Assembly (NCBI RefSeq): GCF_051622035.1
Contig: NC_135356.1
Coordinates: 10,994,579 to 11,058,578 of the forward strand
Length of the DNA stretch: 64,000 bases
Reading direction: 5' to 3'
From: Arctopsyche grandis
Lineage: Eukaryota > Arthropoda > Insecta > Trichoptera > Hydropsychidae
Shown: positions 31,056 to 60,328 of the stretch, piece after piece
Layout: every line of letters starts with the position of its first letter
Position numbering within the stretch: position 1 is the stretch's first letter
Program-made: the position numbers and the translations under genes
Notes under the pieces: model-generated
Databases searched by the model: none
What the model was told of the DNA's origin: nothing
What the model saw: the letters and a program-made list of their open reading frames with translations, nothing else

Positions 31056-32118
31056 TTTTTTTTTATTTTATTTATTGAAAAATCAACAGACAAGATGTAC
31101 ATAGATATGTATAAAAAAACAAATAGTAAATAAATAATATATGTAACATCCGAGTCCAATAATAGATTTTTACAAAAATGAAAAAGATAAATATAAGGAA
31201 AACAAATTAAAAAGTAAAGAATAAAGGCATGACAAAATATGTAGAACATTGCATAATTAAAATAAAGTATTAAAATATTTGGAAAAGGTTATAAAATAGA
31301 ATATAAGAAGAAATTGAAATTTACAAATATAAAACAAATGAAAAAGGTAAATACAAAATAAACAAATGAAAAGGAAAAGAATGAAAGCTATAATATGATT
31401 AAATAGCACATTGCATAACTAAACTAAAGTATAAAAATATTGGAAATATTGGAAAAATAGAATAGGAGAAGAAATGAATCAATCGGTCAAGATTCTCTTG
31501 ATGTTAGACCTGAATTGATGTAGGGAAATACCAAATAGATCAACCTCATTCAGCTCTCCGTTAAACATACGATAAACGCGCTGCAGATAAAAATATTTTT
31601 GGGAATTAGTATTGAAAGGACCAAGTGAAAAGAGTGCAACGCGTCTAGAGTACCGAACTGGGATTCTGAAATTAACCTTATTCAGTAAATCAGAACAGTC
31701 AAGGAAACCATTTATGAGCTTAAAGAAGAATATAGCATCAGTATGTCGTCGCCTGACAGAAAGATTGTTAAAAGAAAGGATTTTTAAAATGTCGGAAACA
31801 GTAGAATGGGTATAGGTAGGAAAAAGGTAGCGTAAGGATTAAATAAATTTAAGTTGAACTTTCTCAATACAATTAATATGGGATAAATAAAAAGGTGACC
31901 AGATAATTGAGGCAAATTCAAGGTGAGACCTTACAAAGGAAAAATAAAGTAATTTTAGTACATTTTTATTCATTTGCTTGTATGAATCTTTTTTACATTT
32001 TACAAAAGATTTGGGCTCTGTGGCCTTTTAGTCTTACGAGATATATGTAAATCTAATATATAATTTCGAAAGAGACTTTGTAAGGTTTGGGTGCTAGAAT
32101 CAAGATAAAACCTATATA

Positions 32119-32203
<85 letters not shown>

Positions 32204-33199
32204 GTGTGTATATTGTTTATAAATATTTCATATTGGAAAATAGTGACACGAGCATTTAGCGCCATATACTGAAAATTAATTTAATTAATAAATTAATTTT
32301 TCTATTGGTGTTTTATTTTGTTTATATGTAGGTAGCTAGGTAGTTTTTACTTATAATACACCCAATGAAATTTTCATCGGGTCTATCCTCTTCCTGGAAT
32401 TATTGTTTTTATGCAAGAAACATCTTTTCATTGTTCCAGATATTAAAAGATCCATCGAATTGTTGGAGAAGCTTCAGCTGAGCGGGGAAGTTCCCGCTAC
32501 TAAATTAGCAGCACTCCAGAAAGTATTGCAAAGTGATTTTCTTAATGCCGTCAGAGAAGTTTACGAGCATGTGTATGAAACAGTCGACATTCAAGGTGTG
32601 TTTTTTACTCAATATGAAATAGTTCTAGCTACATATAAGAATGGATCAACACGTGAAACATATTTATCATTTTCTAGGTTCAGCTGATATTCGTGCGTCG
32701 GCAACGGCTAAAGCTACAGTAGCAGCATTCGCCGCGTCCGAAGGCCACGCTCATCCCCGAGTCGTGGAATTGCCAAAGACTGAAGAAGGCCTCGGTTTCA
32801 ATGTGATGGGTGGCAAAGAACAAAACTCTCCAATTTACATATCTCGCATTATTCCCGGCGGGGTAGCCGACAGACATGGCGGCTTAAAACGGGGCGATCA
32901 ACTCTTGTCTGTCAACGGCGTTGTAAGTGATTAAAATACAATTTCGGAATGATTTTCCATCTTCTGCTAAATGTATCATCGGAATGATAAATTTAGCAAA
33001 AGTATTCTAATTTAATTCTAATCGATACAATCTATTATTTTAGTCAGTCGAGGGTGAAAATCACGAGAAGGCTGTTGAACTGTTGAAACAAGCGGCTGGA
33101 TCAGTCAAACTAGTAGTGCGATACACCCCCAAGGTCTTAGAAGAGATGGAGATGAGGTTTGACAAGCAGCGGGCAGTGCGACGGCGAACCAATTATTAA
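29917..33199 (+). CDS. lin-7: Lin-7 / Veli scaffold protein (L27-PDZ)
   Basis: Four exons: 29917-29953, 32440-32595, 32678-32922, 33044-33199, 594 nt in all, giving 197 aa, the usual family length. All junctions keep frame with GT-AG sites. Exon 1 ([12 protein letters not shown]) joins [20 protein letters not shown] of exon 2, the start of the L27 domain (about 12-64), which pairs with CASK/LIN-2. The PDZ domain (about 93-173) begins with the carboxylate-binding EEGLGF loop and includes the [10 protein letters not shown] and [10 protein letters not shown] blocks. The tail ([19 protein letters not shown]) is the conserved basic end. Lin-7 anchors receptors and channels at epithelial junctions and synapses. 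Intron 1 (2.5 kb) holds an LTR, a LINE remnant and two (AT)n arrays. It converges on trio. Confidence 0.96.
30161..30689 (+). mobile_element. Solo LTR in lin-7 intron 1 (TGTAGG...CTTACA family)
   Basis: Begins TGTAGGCATATAGTACAAC and ends CCTGTCTTACA, in the same orientation as lin-7, with TATA and AATAAA signals. The flanking bases (GGTGC and GTGTC) do not form a clean target duplication. Confidence 0.78.
30826..31050. repeat. ~155-bp repeat plus (AT)n, first copy
   Basis: TTATTCATTTGCTTGTATGA through GTGCTAGAATCAAG is repeated at 31967-32110, each copy leading directly into a long AT dinucleotide array (about 30986-31046 here). It looks like a LINE 3' untranslated end (complement contains AGACTAAAAGGCCACAGAGC) with its microsatellite tail. 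Confidence 0.75.
31060..31966 (-). pseudogene. LINE ORF2 C-terminal remnant (CR1/Jockey-like) in lin-7 intron 1
   Basis: From 31965 on the minus strand the reading [29 protein letters not shown], a stop, then [32 protein letters not shown] and [16 protein letters not shown] follows the end of the reverse-transcriptase/thumb region of CR1/Jockey-type ORF2 proteins in the right order. There is only one early stop, so it is fairly young. A purine-rich 3' untranslated stretch continues to about 31060. Confidence 0.78.
31967..32200. repeat. ~155-bp repeat plus (AT)n, second copy
   Basis: Direct repeat of 30826-31050, lying on the other side of the LINE remnant. The AT array is at about 32125-32196. 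Confidence 0.75.
32232..32390. repeat. Dispersed repeat, also at 59376-59510
   Basis: GGAAAATAGTGACACGAGCA ... CTTATAATACACCCAATGAA is matched at 59376-59510 with about 10% divergence and small indels. It lies directly upstream of lin-7 exon 2. The family is not recognised. Confidence 0.7.
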
Positions 33200-34390
33200 A
33201 AAGCGAATTCACATGTCTACAGATGTTTCAAAAACTGTGGTGGACATGCTCAGTACATATAATATTTACGCAGCGTTTAATTAGTCTGTGCTTCATAATT
33301 TTGAAACATCTACATATATTTAATAATTAGCGATTGTTTGGCAAACATGTATTGTATTAATATTTATGTATGTTCTCTGTAGTCTAGTGATTGGTTGGTA
33401 GCCTTTTATCAGAGTGCTACAAGTTGCTTGCTACGTGGGGAGTAAAATGGGTGACCGTGAAAAAGTCGAAAATATTCGTTTATCATGCATACATATGAAA
33501 AACGGCTAGTATACATATATTATCAGTGGCGTGCGGTAAAAGTCTCTCCCCCCCGTCGTACATCTTCACTTAATTTGCGCGAGCAGGATACAACAGTATC
33601 CTGCGCGCGCACATTAAACAAGGATATATGACAAAAAGAGAGATAATTTCACCACATGCCACTCATATATATTATATATACATAGTACCGTTTACCATGC
33701 ACCCTTTTTTTTTGGTCTTCCGACTTAAGATCTTTCGATTTTCGATCTTTGCCTTCCGATATTTGCTTTTTCGACCATTTCACTTTCGGTCCCGTGAGGT
33801 AAACACGGAGTAAAATGTATTAAAAAAAGTTGCACGACAATAAAGCACAGTACATTATACCGTGCAAATGATGTTTCAGAGTTCACAACACTGGCAAGTT
33901 ACTGTAATAAGAGGAACACTTTGTGAACTCTGAGAATACATGTTTAAACACGCACAAGTAACCGTGTTGCGCCATTAAGAGTGACATTCTTAAACTTCAC
34001 AACGGTATAGCACAGTGCAACTGATGTTTTAGAGTTCACAACACTGGCAAGCTATTGTATAAGCTGTAATAAGGGGAACACTTTGTGTACTTGGATACAT
34101 TTGTAAACACTGTCTTACTGTTGGGAAAGCTCTATAGTAAGTACTAGTCTGTATTGAGCACCCGTTAAATGTTTACTGGGATTTTCCAATATGTTTTATT
34201 TTATTGAGCTAATATTATTGTGTATATACATATGTATGTGTTAATTTTTTTTTTGTATTATAAAATTAGTAATTTGGTTAAGTAAATCAATGAAATTTGG
34301 TTAAATAAATCAGTGATTATTTTGATCATTTTTCAATTATCTGTCTAGCGCTTTTCTGTATTATGTTGCATTATGTGCGTTGAGTTTTAA
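33200..34390. other. lin-7 3' flank and intergenic region
   Basis: The lin-7 3' UTR lies here. At 33524 CAGTGGCGTGCGG starts a TE-like end with a hairpin (GCAGGATAC/GTATCCTGC) behind it. A tandem pair of about 165 bp (GTTCACAACACTGGCAAG at 33884 and 34036) follows. No gene was seen. Confidence 0.5.
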
Positions 34391-34893
34391 CCGTTTGCCC
34401 GCGGCCGTCTTATTTGGAAGTTTTGCGTGACTAGTCTGTAGCGCAGCTGTCTTCCATACAATTTCTGAACTTTGCACGGGATTTTGAGCCTTATATGCGC
34501 CTATTTCAACTGTTTTAAGGTTCAAAATTGATTGAATATATTACTGAGGGTTGAATGCCATCTATTCAATTTGCTTAAAATTAATATATACCAGTCAACA
34601 TTAGTTTTTTGTGGAACCATACTGAAACCTCGTTTATCTGACGTCACGTCTTCATACAATTGAGACGATACGTTTCAATTGTATGAAGAATGATTATTTG
34701 ACAATTAAGCCAAAACTACGGGATATACTATGTATTTTATTGTTTCAAATAATACTTTGTGTTAATTAACATATCTGGTTACTTGAGTAAATATTAAAAT
34801 CTGTATTTAAGGTCGAAAACTCGATTGCCAAATTCGCGAAAAAGGTGCTGCGTACAGGGCTTGTTCGCTATATTTATTGCCGCGGGCAAAGGG
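34391..34893 (+). mobile_element. piggyBac-type MITE, copy 1 (503 bp)
   Basis: TTAA target duplication at 34387-34390 and 34894-34897. TIRs are CCGTTTGCCCGCGGC and, on the other strand, CCCTTTGCCCGCGGC. The TTAA site and the CCCTTTGC-like ends are piggyBac hallmarks. No transposase is encoded. Confidence 0.88.
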
Positions 34894-34897
34894 TTAA

Positions 34898-35805
34898 CAT
34901 GTTGTGATTTTGAAATGTGTACATATATAATTTTTCATTCATTCAATTTTTATTTTATGTACATACCAATTTAAATGAAAATTGAAAATCTCTTGAATTT
35001 TGAATGCACTTTTTTTTTCATTTAATACATATAAACCATTATGTAAAAATTTAAGAATTTAGTTTATCCCAATTTTATAACGAAAATATGTAATTTAATT
35101 TCAAATGATTGGCATTTGTTTCGCCAGAAGATGTAATCATGTTCAGTACCGTAGCAAGGCTATGGCAAATGGGCGAGTGCCAAGGGCGCTCGATGTGAGG
35201 GGCGCCAAAGGCACCTCTCGCCTATTTTTTTTTTTTTTTTTATAAAACTTGTAAAATTTAAGAAGAATTCGATGTGTTTTTAAATTATCCATTTATAATA
35301 TACATATGTATACAGGGTTGGAATTGAATGAGAGGCTGATGTATGGGCTATAGCTGAGAAAGAGTATGTTATGGGGATGATGACTGATTGTAGCAGCAGG
35401 AATGATGATGAAAGTAGCAGGAATGTAAGCGTCAGTAGCAGTTAGATCTGCACATCTAGCGGTCGGCCATTAAGCCCCGCCTGTATCATTATAATAAATA
35501 AATAATATGATTGAAAAGCCAACGTATTTGGTCTTCACCTCGCCCGCCCACATCCCAACCGTGGTCCTGGACGGCGCCATCTGCCAGGATTCACACCTCA
35601 TAACACACATAGTACATATTATTGTGTTTCAATTATGTATTTTATTCGAGGGAGCATTATGCCAATTTTTTTTCATCGTCTACATTAGTAGACGATGAAA
35701 AAAAATTGGTTTTGTAAGCGTCCATAAATTTCGTTTTCATTCTTTACTGAAATACATTAAAAATAAAATAGATGGGAAAAAATATCATCAGTCATCATAA
35801 TAAGC
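34898..35805. other. Intergenic, with repeat fragments
   Basis: 35150-35220 (GTAGCAAGGCTATGGCAAATG ... GGGCGCCAAAGGC, then a T-run) resembles the CAGTGGCGTA-type transposon ends seen at 57120. 35300-35500 ends in an (AATA)n tail suggestive of a non-LTR 3' end. A perfect hairpin is listed separately. Confidence 0.4.
35662..35709. repeat. Perfect 22-bp-stem hairpin
   Basis: CCAATTTTTTTTCATCGTC plus TAC, a 4-nt loop (ATTA), then the exact complement. It lies between two non-coding stretches. It is probably the scar of a mobile element; precursor-microRNA function cannot be judged. Confidence 0.85.
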
Positions 35806-36627
35806 TTGAAAAAACAATTGGATATGAGATGTGCAAAATCGAAAACAGTGATTACAATAATTGATAAATTGAATACGGTTAACATCGCACTACAGACGAA
35901 AGAACAGGATATTTATAGATTATTGTTATTAATTCAGGGGCTCATTTTTCGAGAATATAGTTTAGATGAAATTTTTGTAAAAGTTACTGAACGTTGCACT
36001 AAATTGAATAAAAAACCGAGTCAAAATAAAAGCAAATCTAAACATAAAAAGATGTCCGATGAATAGGCCGAAGACGAATCTCAAACTTTAAAATTTACTG
36101 AAAAATTCATGTTAAAATATCATTGATAATATTATAATGCAATTACAAGAAAGATTTCAATGCATTCAACAAATTCCAAAATAATTTTATTGTTTAACTT
36201 GCCTATTGATTTAAAAATATGGGATAACTTTTTCTCAAAAATACCTGGAAATTGATTGTGATCAATTTCTAAATAAACTTAAATGTTTAAAATATCAATT
36301 AAAAACTTTTTGCGAAGATAAAGATTCCAAGAGAATGTAACACATTGATATTTTAAATATACCGGGTAGATGGGCTTCATAAAAATCCTATCCCAATATC
36401 GAATTAGCGATACGTACATTCATCACAATGTCTTGCGACAGTGATTGAAGCAAGAAATGAGTTTTGGTAAACTAAAAATACTTAAAAAATTATTTGAGAT
36501 CGACCAGCGGTCAAGAGCGATTATCAAATGTAAGTATGTATGTATGTTATCAATAGAAATTGAATTAGAAAGTAATATAAATTTTGATGGTAGAATAACA
36601 GACTTTGCTAACGCCAAATTCGCATAA
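35806..36627 (+). pseudogene. hAT transposase remnant (ZMYM1-like)
   Basis: An 86-aa open segment (35806-36066) rich in K and ending KSKHKKMSDE is followed by broken frames (LKFTEKFMLKYH, LFNLPIDLKIW). The C-terminal dimerisation block then appears as EMSFGKLKILKK, LSIEIELESNINFD and ITDFANAKFA up to 36627. This order matches ZMYM1-like hAT transposases. Stops and shifts make it dead. Confidence 0.62.
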
Positions 36628-36961
36628 AATTCATCTTTAATTTTTTCTATCTGTAATAATTAATAGTTAAGTTGTTAATAATGTAAGAGGTTACCGGTCC
36701 AGAAAGATTTATGGTTTTAGATAAAGAAAACTTTATTTGAAACAAACATTGTTAAATGTCTAAATGTCGAGGTTTTTTATATTTTTCTCAGAAACCTTTA
36801 GGTGAATTGAAATAAAATGTCACATCCAGAAGTTTAAGCTTAATACCAAGTTAAATATAGAATTTAGTGAAGACCCGTCAACCGGAAGTGGCAGTTTATT
36901 CTTGTTCGTATGTGTGAACCATATAAATGTGATGAAAACTAAAAAAATACATAAAATTTAA

Positions 36962-37465
36962 CCGTTTGCCCGCGGCCGTCTTCTATGGAAGCTTAGCGCG
37001 ACAAGTCTGTAGCGCGGCTGTCTTCCATAGAATTTCTGAACTTTGCACGGGATTTTGAGCCTTATATGCGCCTATTTCAACTGTTTTAAGGTTCAAAATT
37101 AGTTGAATATATTACTGAGAGTTGAATGCCATCTATTCAATTTGCTTAAAATGAATATATACCAGTCAAAATTAGTTTTTTGTGGAACCATACTGAAACC
37201 TCGTTCATGTGACATCACGTCTGTTGAACAATGGCGACGATACGTCTCAATTGTATGAAGAATGATTATTTGACAATTAAGCTAAAACTACGATATATAT
37301 TAGGTGTTTTATTGTTTAAACAATACTTTATGTGTTAATTAACATATCTGGTTACTGGAGTAAATATTAAAATCTGTATTTAAGGTCGAAAACTCGATTG
37401 CCAAATTCGCGAAAAATGTGCCGCGTACAGGGCTTGTTCGCTATATTTATTGCACGGGCAAAAGG
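36962..37465 (+). mobile_element. piggyBac-type MITE, copy 2 (504 bp)
   Basis: TTAA at 36958-36961 and 37466-37469. It has the same TIRs and body as 34391-34893, diverged by several percent (for example CTATGGAAGCTTAGCG against TTTGGAAGTTTTGCG). Confidence 0.87.
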
Positions 37466-37469
37466 TTAA

Positions 37470-38425
37470 TATACCAAAAGTAGAACACTGAAATTGAAGA
37501 AAGCTGGAAAATTTGCACTTCAAATCAACGAATCATCAGAAATTGAAGTAGCTAGTGACTGCCTGTGATAAAGTGAGGATATATGCCCCATGTACATAAT
37601 AATTTCTTTATAAAATCATGATTTTTATAAAGAAATTATTAAATTTACATTTATTAGTGGATTTACTTCAATAAAATTGGAGACTCAAATTGACACATCC
37701 TGCAATTCTATTAATTAAAAAAAAGAATAAAAAGGAGTCGGTGTAGGCTGATTTTTTACTTTGCTCATGCTCAGACTCCACAGCCCTGATAATATCACCA
37801 AACACAATTGGGAATCACTACCATAAGTATGTATGTCCATATGTACATTAAAATAAAACAATATTGCATGATTATTGATTCAAATTTAATTATTCAGAGA
37901 TTTTTGCGACAGATTATTTTATATATATTTCGAGAATAATATAAGCAAAAAAAAAGAAAGAAAAGAAATATAATATATAACCTACAAATACTCAAATAAT
38001 AAAAATTACGAAAATAGTTTCAAATTCAACAGGTATACAAAAAAGTTAATTTTATTTTTAAATTCACGCTGAAGCATACATTTTCAAATTCACGCTTGTT
38101 CATCGCTCAGTGATTAAATAAGGCAAAATATAATTTAACATACATAATAATAATAATAGAATAATTAATACGTATAGAAAGATAAATTTTTGGTCCATTT
38201 TCTACAGTGAAAACTAACAATCTAATATATATGCTTTTTTTGTGAACGCACTGGGAAACACTTAACATTAAATTCACATTTTAAAAAAAGAGTGCAGCAA
38301 ATACAATAAAAATTCACACAGATCGCAGATTCTTCTAATTTGCACTTCCTCGGTTCGTTATTTCACTAAATATCTCTCACAACTGGCACGGAGAATCCAA
38401 TATCGATCGAAGGCCTGTGCTAAAA
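37470..38425. other. Intergenic / trio 3' UTR region
   Basis: Contains an 18-bp-stem hairpin at 37598-37640 (AATAATTTCTTTATAAAA and its complement). AT-rich sequence with several possible polyadenylation signals for trio; none can be singled out. Confidence 0.45.
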
Positions 38426-56164
<17,739 letters not shown>

Positions 56165-57119
56165 CTGAAACGATAAAAGATTCAATGTTAGATTCGGTTA
56201 AGTTGTATTACGCTTTTTAATAAATATTATACATAAATTTTAAATTGATACATCAAAACTGAGTAGAGAAATAAAAATTGATTGTATGTACACTAAAATG
56301 AAAACTTGTGTGTATATATTGTATCCATTTCAGGGAGTATAAATTTATTCAACGGTAAAGATTTAAATTTCTTTTAGTAATAAATACGTACTTATTAAAT
56401 CTATTTCTGTATTTGAAAGTCTAAAACATTCCAACCTTGTAAATTGTATGACAAAAAAATGTGCTTATCCATTTATAAGTACTATACAGTAGTAACAACA
56501 AAGAAAAGAAACAATATATGAAATGTTATTTGCTATCATTAAATTGTATGTTTGATTTTATTATATAATTATATGTATATGTAACATATATAAATCACAT
56601 TTTCAATACGCATATATTTTATTTTAATAATATTTAAATAATCAAAACTTTTAGCTTCATCAAAACTACAATCTTTTGTCTGATGGAATGTTTTAGTTTT
56701 ATTTCGATATAAGATTTTATGTATATAATTTTTAAAAAATCACGATGAAATACGTAGGTAATATGAACTTACATATGTTGTTAAGAACTTGTCACAATTA
56801 TCATTGTGTGTATTTCCAAAAATAAATATCAGAATTAAGGTCGTATTCCAATTGATCTGATTTATTTTTATATGCGGAGATTTCGAAAATGAACGTTTGT
56901 TTAAATTAAGCAAAAAATATTTCCTACTAAAAATTATATACATAAAATGTTACTACTAAAAATGTAATAAACATTGTGTTCGTATTTTTAAGCCGTTTTC
57001 AAATTTACAGCTAATGATTATTAAACATATTTTATCTAAATAATTCATAAAAACTACATGCAAAAATTTAAGTTAAAAAAATTTAAAGGAGGCACAATTT
57101 TAAAGCTCTGTACCCAGGC
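56165..57119. other. Probable trio intron, AT-rich
   Basis: No exon with family similarity was seen. If upstream trio exons exist off the window, this is intronic. Confidence 0.5.
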
Positions 57120-58197
57120 CAGTGGCGTAACAAGGGCGTATTGATGCCCTGGACGCACCAGCTTTGTGAGTGCCGCGAAAGTAAAATATATATTTTTATT
57201 TTTGTCTCATAGTAAATTAGGTTCATCTCGAAAAGTATAATGTGAGCGGGCGACAAATCCGTCTACGAAATTCACCAAAAAAATTCCAAGTTTATGAGTG
57301 TTCTTCAAGTTTATAAGTTTATGAGTGGCTTTGTATTAAAAGCAATAATGCGACCCCAGATTTGAGCCCGACCGTGAAAGCGGAAAATGCATTTAAGACA
57401 ACGCTTTCAATACAAATATAAAATACAAAAGTTTTTGATCATTTTTTCATAAAATAAAGTATATATTATGTGATTGTTTCTTCTCAAATTTTATATATAA
57501 CAAAAGGTAGAGGGGGGGGGGGGAGTGGCACACAAAAAAATGGTTGCCCCGGGCGCTTTTATTTAGATAGTTTTGCACATGTTAAAAGCTGCTAGCACGC
57601 TTAATCCATGCTATGGCGATCCAAGCCAAATCTCCCTGCAGTGTTTTCGGTGATATTTTATCCATGTATTGATATAGGTTTGATAGTGATCGACAACGGT
57701 GATTCTCACATTTGAATTAATAAGATCGTAAGAATAAACATTGACATGAAGACACGCCCATTCATAACTGGAGTCTACCTAGGCATACCGTTCCGTACAG
57801 TTCTGTGTGTCTGCGCCTCAAGTAGGGCTGTGTGCGAGCATAAAGGCGAAAATACACAGAGAGGCACGCGCTTAAATCCTTGACAGTAATCGATAACGGT
57901 GATTCGTATATTTAAAGAAATGTAGGAGAAATTTGTCGAAAAAAAATAACCCGTGCAGATTTTTCACAGCGGGATGCCGATCACGTGCTTTTTTCTAGAC
58001 AGTTTTGCAAATGCAAAAAAAGCTGCTAGGTCAAATCTGTACCATTGCGTCTCTTAGCAAATTTCACTCCCTAGAGTATTTTATCTTTGTATTGACAATA
58101 ATCGATAACGGTGATTCCTATATTTAAAGAAATGTAGGAGAAGCTCTTAGAAATAATAATAAGATACGCCCATTCAGTGTGTCTCGCTACGCCACTG
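57120..58197. mobile_element. hAT-like element with CAGTGGCGTA ends (~1.08 kb)
   Basis: Starts CAGTGGCGTAACAAGG and ends CTCGCTACGCCACTG, giving a short TIR, CAGTGGCGTA. The flanking octamers ACCCAGGC and ACCAGGGC agree in six of eight positions, compatible with an old 8-bp duplication. The interior has internal repeats (AATCGATAACGGTGATTC, GGTGATTC...AAAGAAATGTAGGAGAA) but no transposase. A related piece lies just outside, at 58230-58345. Confidence 0.55.
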
Positions 58198-58499
58198 ACC
58201 AGGGCCCACACCGCTGATAAATTATTCATAAAAACTGCACACAAAAGATTTCATATGTTAATATTTATTATGTTTATAAAAATAAATACGAGGGGCCCCA
58301 TTTTCAAGCTTTGCACCAGGGCTCACACTGTTGATGACACGCCACTGTTTTTTTTTATCTACGTGAGACGCAAAATCTTTGTATTGTATCAAAAGTAAAA
58401 ATACGTGTATGATAAATACGTTTCGGCCAGAATATAATATCATTTCACGTAAACCGATTTCCACCGTGTGCATAATATAAATTAGAGTGGATTTGAACA

Positions 58500-59050
58500 A
58501 CACAGACGCACATTAAAATTTTACAAAAAACACCCGAGGCGCTTTGTTTCGAGGTTGAGAGCATGTCGCAACACGTTTTATAATGCATAATATACTATAA
58601 TAATAATGGCTGCCGATGCTCCTTATAAGGAGTGCGGCGCCATGTGGTGGCCCCGGCTCCGACGACAGACACTTTCGGACATTTGCAAATGGAAATTGCG
58701 ATCGGGAGATTGATCCGAATGTACCGCCGCGGAAGAGGAGCCCTTTGAGACAGCGCAGGAGAAGGTTCATGCCGCGCCAGATGCCGTGGATGAAGGTAGA
58801 TAGAAGGTAGAGGGGAAATGCTCCAGCTGAAGGCTGTCACTTCACTGATGGTGCGGCCAGGATCAATCCAAACGTGGCTGCTCGCGTGGAAAATCCTTTT
58901 TTACAGGTGGCAGAGCAACGCTTATCGCCCCATTCGCTCTGCTCATCTCAAAGGATGTCGGATGAGGGGAGCGGACCGGGGTGGGATGGGGGAGGGTGTG
59001 ACAAGTGAAATAATTGGGAAGCGCCGGTTTAAGTTCTCCCATTGCAAGAT
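58500..59050 (-). promoter_or_regulatory. GC-rich patch: possible internal trio promoter and first exon
   Basis: A sharply GC-richer block in AT-rich surroundings. On the minus strand the ATG at 58770 opens MNLLLRCLKGLLFRG, after which a GT (GGCG|GTACAT, near 58724) leaves phase 1. That is exactly the phase needed to join the trio exon at 56164, giving ...FRG-D-ATAGEGSS. Kalirin and Trio have short isoforms started from internal promoters ahead of the second DH-PH module, so this fits known practice. It is inference: the donor is weak and no transcript evidence is available. Confidence 0.35.
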
Positions 59051-59058
59051 GTAATATC

Positions 59059-59207
59059 TAGAGGTCGGAATCTGAAGGGGCCGGAAACGCGCCGCCTATT
59101 GTTCCATTGTTGTAAATCCTTTGTAAAAAAGGTTCGGCAAACCTTTAACAATGCATTTACAATCTTTGAACAATAAACAGCCCCTTCAGATTCCGGTCTC
59201 TAGTCAC
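59059..59207. mobile_element. Short MITE with ~26-bp TIRs (149 bp)
   Basis: TAGAGGTCGGAATCTGAAGG at the left and CCTTCAGATTCCGGTCTCTA at the right are near-perfect complements. TAATATC flanks both sides (59052-59058 and 59208-59214). The interior has a second inverted pair (GTTGTAAATCCTTTG and CAAAGATTGTAAATGC, imperfect). Confidence 0.75.
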
Positions 59208-59375
59208 TAATATCTTACATCAATGTTTCCGAAATTTGTAGCATGCTCTAGACAACAAAAATTGGTCACTGTTATACTAGTGTTGTACCCGATGACACAT
59301 CGCATGGGTGTTGGCATATTAAGCTATTAAAAAAAAAAAGTGTAATCGGTCATGAGTTTGAAATTTCCTCTTGGA

Positions 59376-59510
59376 AAATAGTGTCACGAGCATTTAGTGC
59401 CATCTACCGAAAATTAATTCAATTAATAAATTAATTTTTCTATTGTTTATGCTCGTATGTAGGTAGTTTTTACTTATAATTCATCCAATGAAATTATCAT
59501 AGATAAATCC
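59376..59510. repeat. Dispersed repeat, partner of 32232-32390
   Basis: GGAAAATAGTGTCACGAGCA ... CTTATAATTCATCCAATGAA. It probably belongs to a larger anonymous element extending right, since moderately GC-rich, non-coding sequence with AATAAA-like signals continues to about 60010. Confidence 0.65.
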
Positions 59511-60328
59511 CTTCCGTTTTTTATATGTACATATTATAATTCGACTACTTGTGAAGAATTTTTAAGGGTTTAATTTCACAAGTTAGTAGTGTTTGGTAAA
59601 AAGACCACAGATCAGGCAATTTGTTGCCGGCAATCCATCGCCCGGCAGGTTGCTCGATTGCTGAGCAATCGGTTGGACTGATATGGCTTTTCTTCTCACA
59701 ACGCAACACAATTGGCCAGATGATACGAGCAAAAAACCTAGTCCGTAGCTAGAAACTTTTATAGATATGTATAATGTGAAACGACAAAGAGTCGTTTATT
59801 TGTCAATTGACAAAAGAATCTTTGTTCGATAAAAGATTCTCAGAAACGAATACGGGCAATCAGTTGCTTGGTAAATCGCTCGTAGTATAGCCTGCTACGA
59901 TGATTACCGTAGCATGTTTTCTGGCCACAGTGTCATATTGGGGTGACCTGTGAGACACTGTGGTATACTTGTGTATTAAAAGTAAATAAATGTATTATAA
60001 TTGATTGAGTGACTTGTCTGTGATTTATATTAGCATATATTTTTAGAAAATTGGACTCAAATCATCAACTGATTAATGACAAGCGTACGTAATTATGGCA
60101 TTACGCAATAGCCGGCCATTAAATTTTTTTTACGTCCGGTTTAGCATGTGTTTAATAAATTGACGGCGAGTTTGCTGTAATTTATTATGTCATTCAATAA
60201 AGACTTCAGTGGTGTAGTGCTAAATTAATAAAGACTGAAGCGTTATTTAATGTTATTATCTTACTCCCCCCCCCCCCCCCTCTTCACTCTTCCATTTCAC
60301 CTGTTTGCGAAATTTAAATTGCACAGCG
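59511..60328. other. Anonymous interval with a C-run
   Basis: No gene seen. A run of about 14 C (60267-60280) precedes the giant palindrome. Confidence 0.4.

Noticed and set aside
30914-31249. Tyr-Ile repeat proteins predicted across (AT)n arrays (also near 32053-32272 and 46953-47316)
   Set aside because: Dinucleotide repeats are open in several frames; there is no conserved sequence outside the array.
58616-58810. Plus-strand Arg-rich frame in the GC-rich patch
   Set aside because: No domain and no downstream exons on the plus strand. The minus-strand frame fits trio phases better, though neither is proven.
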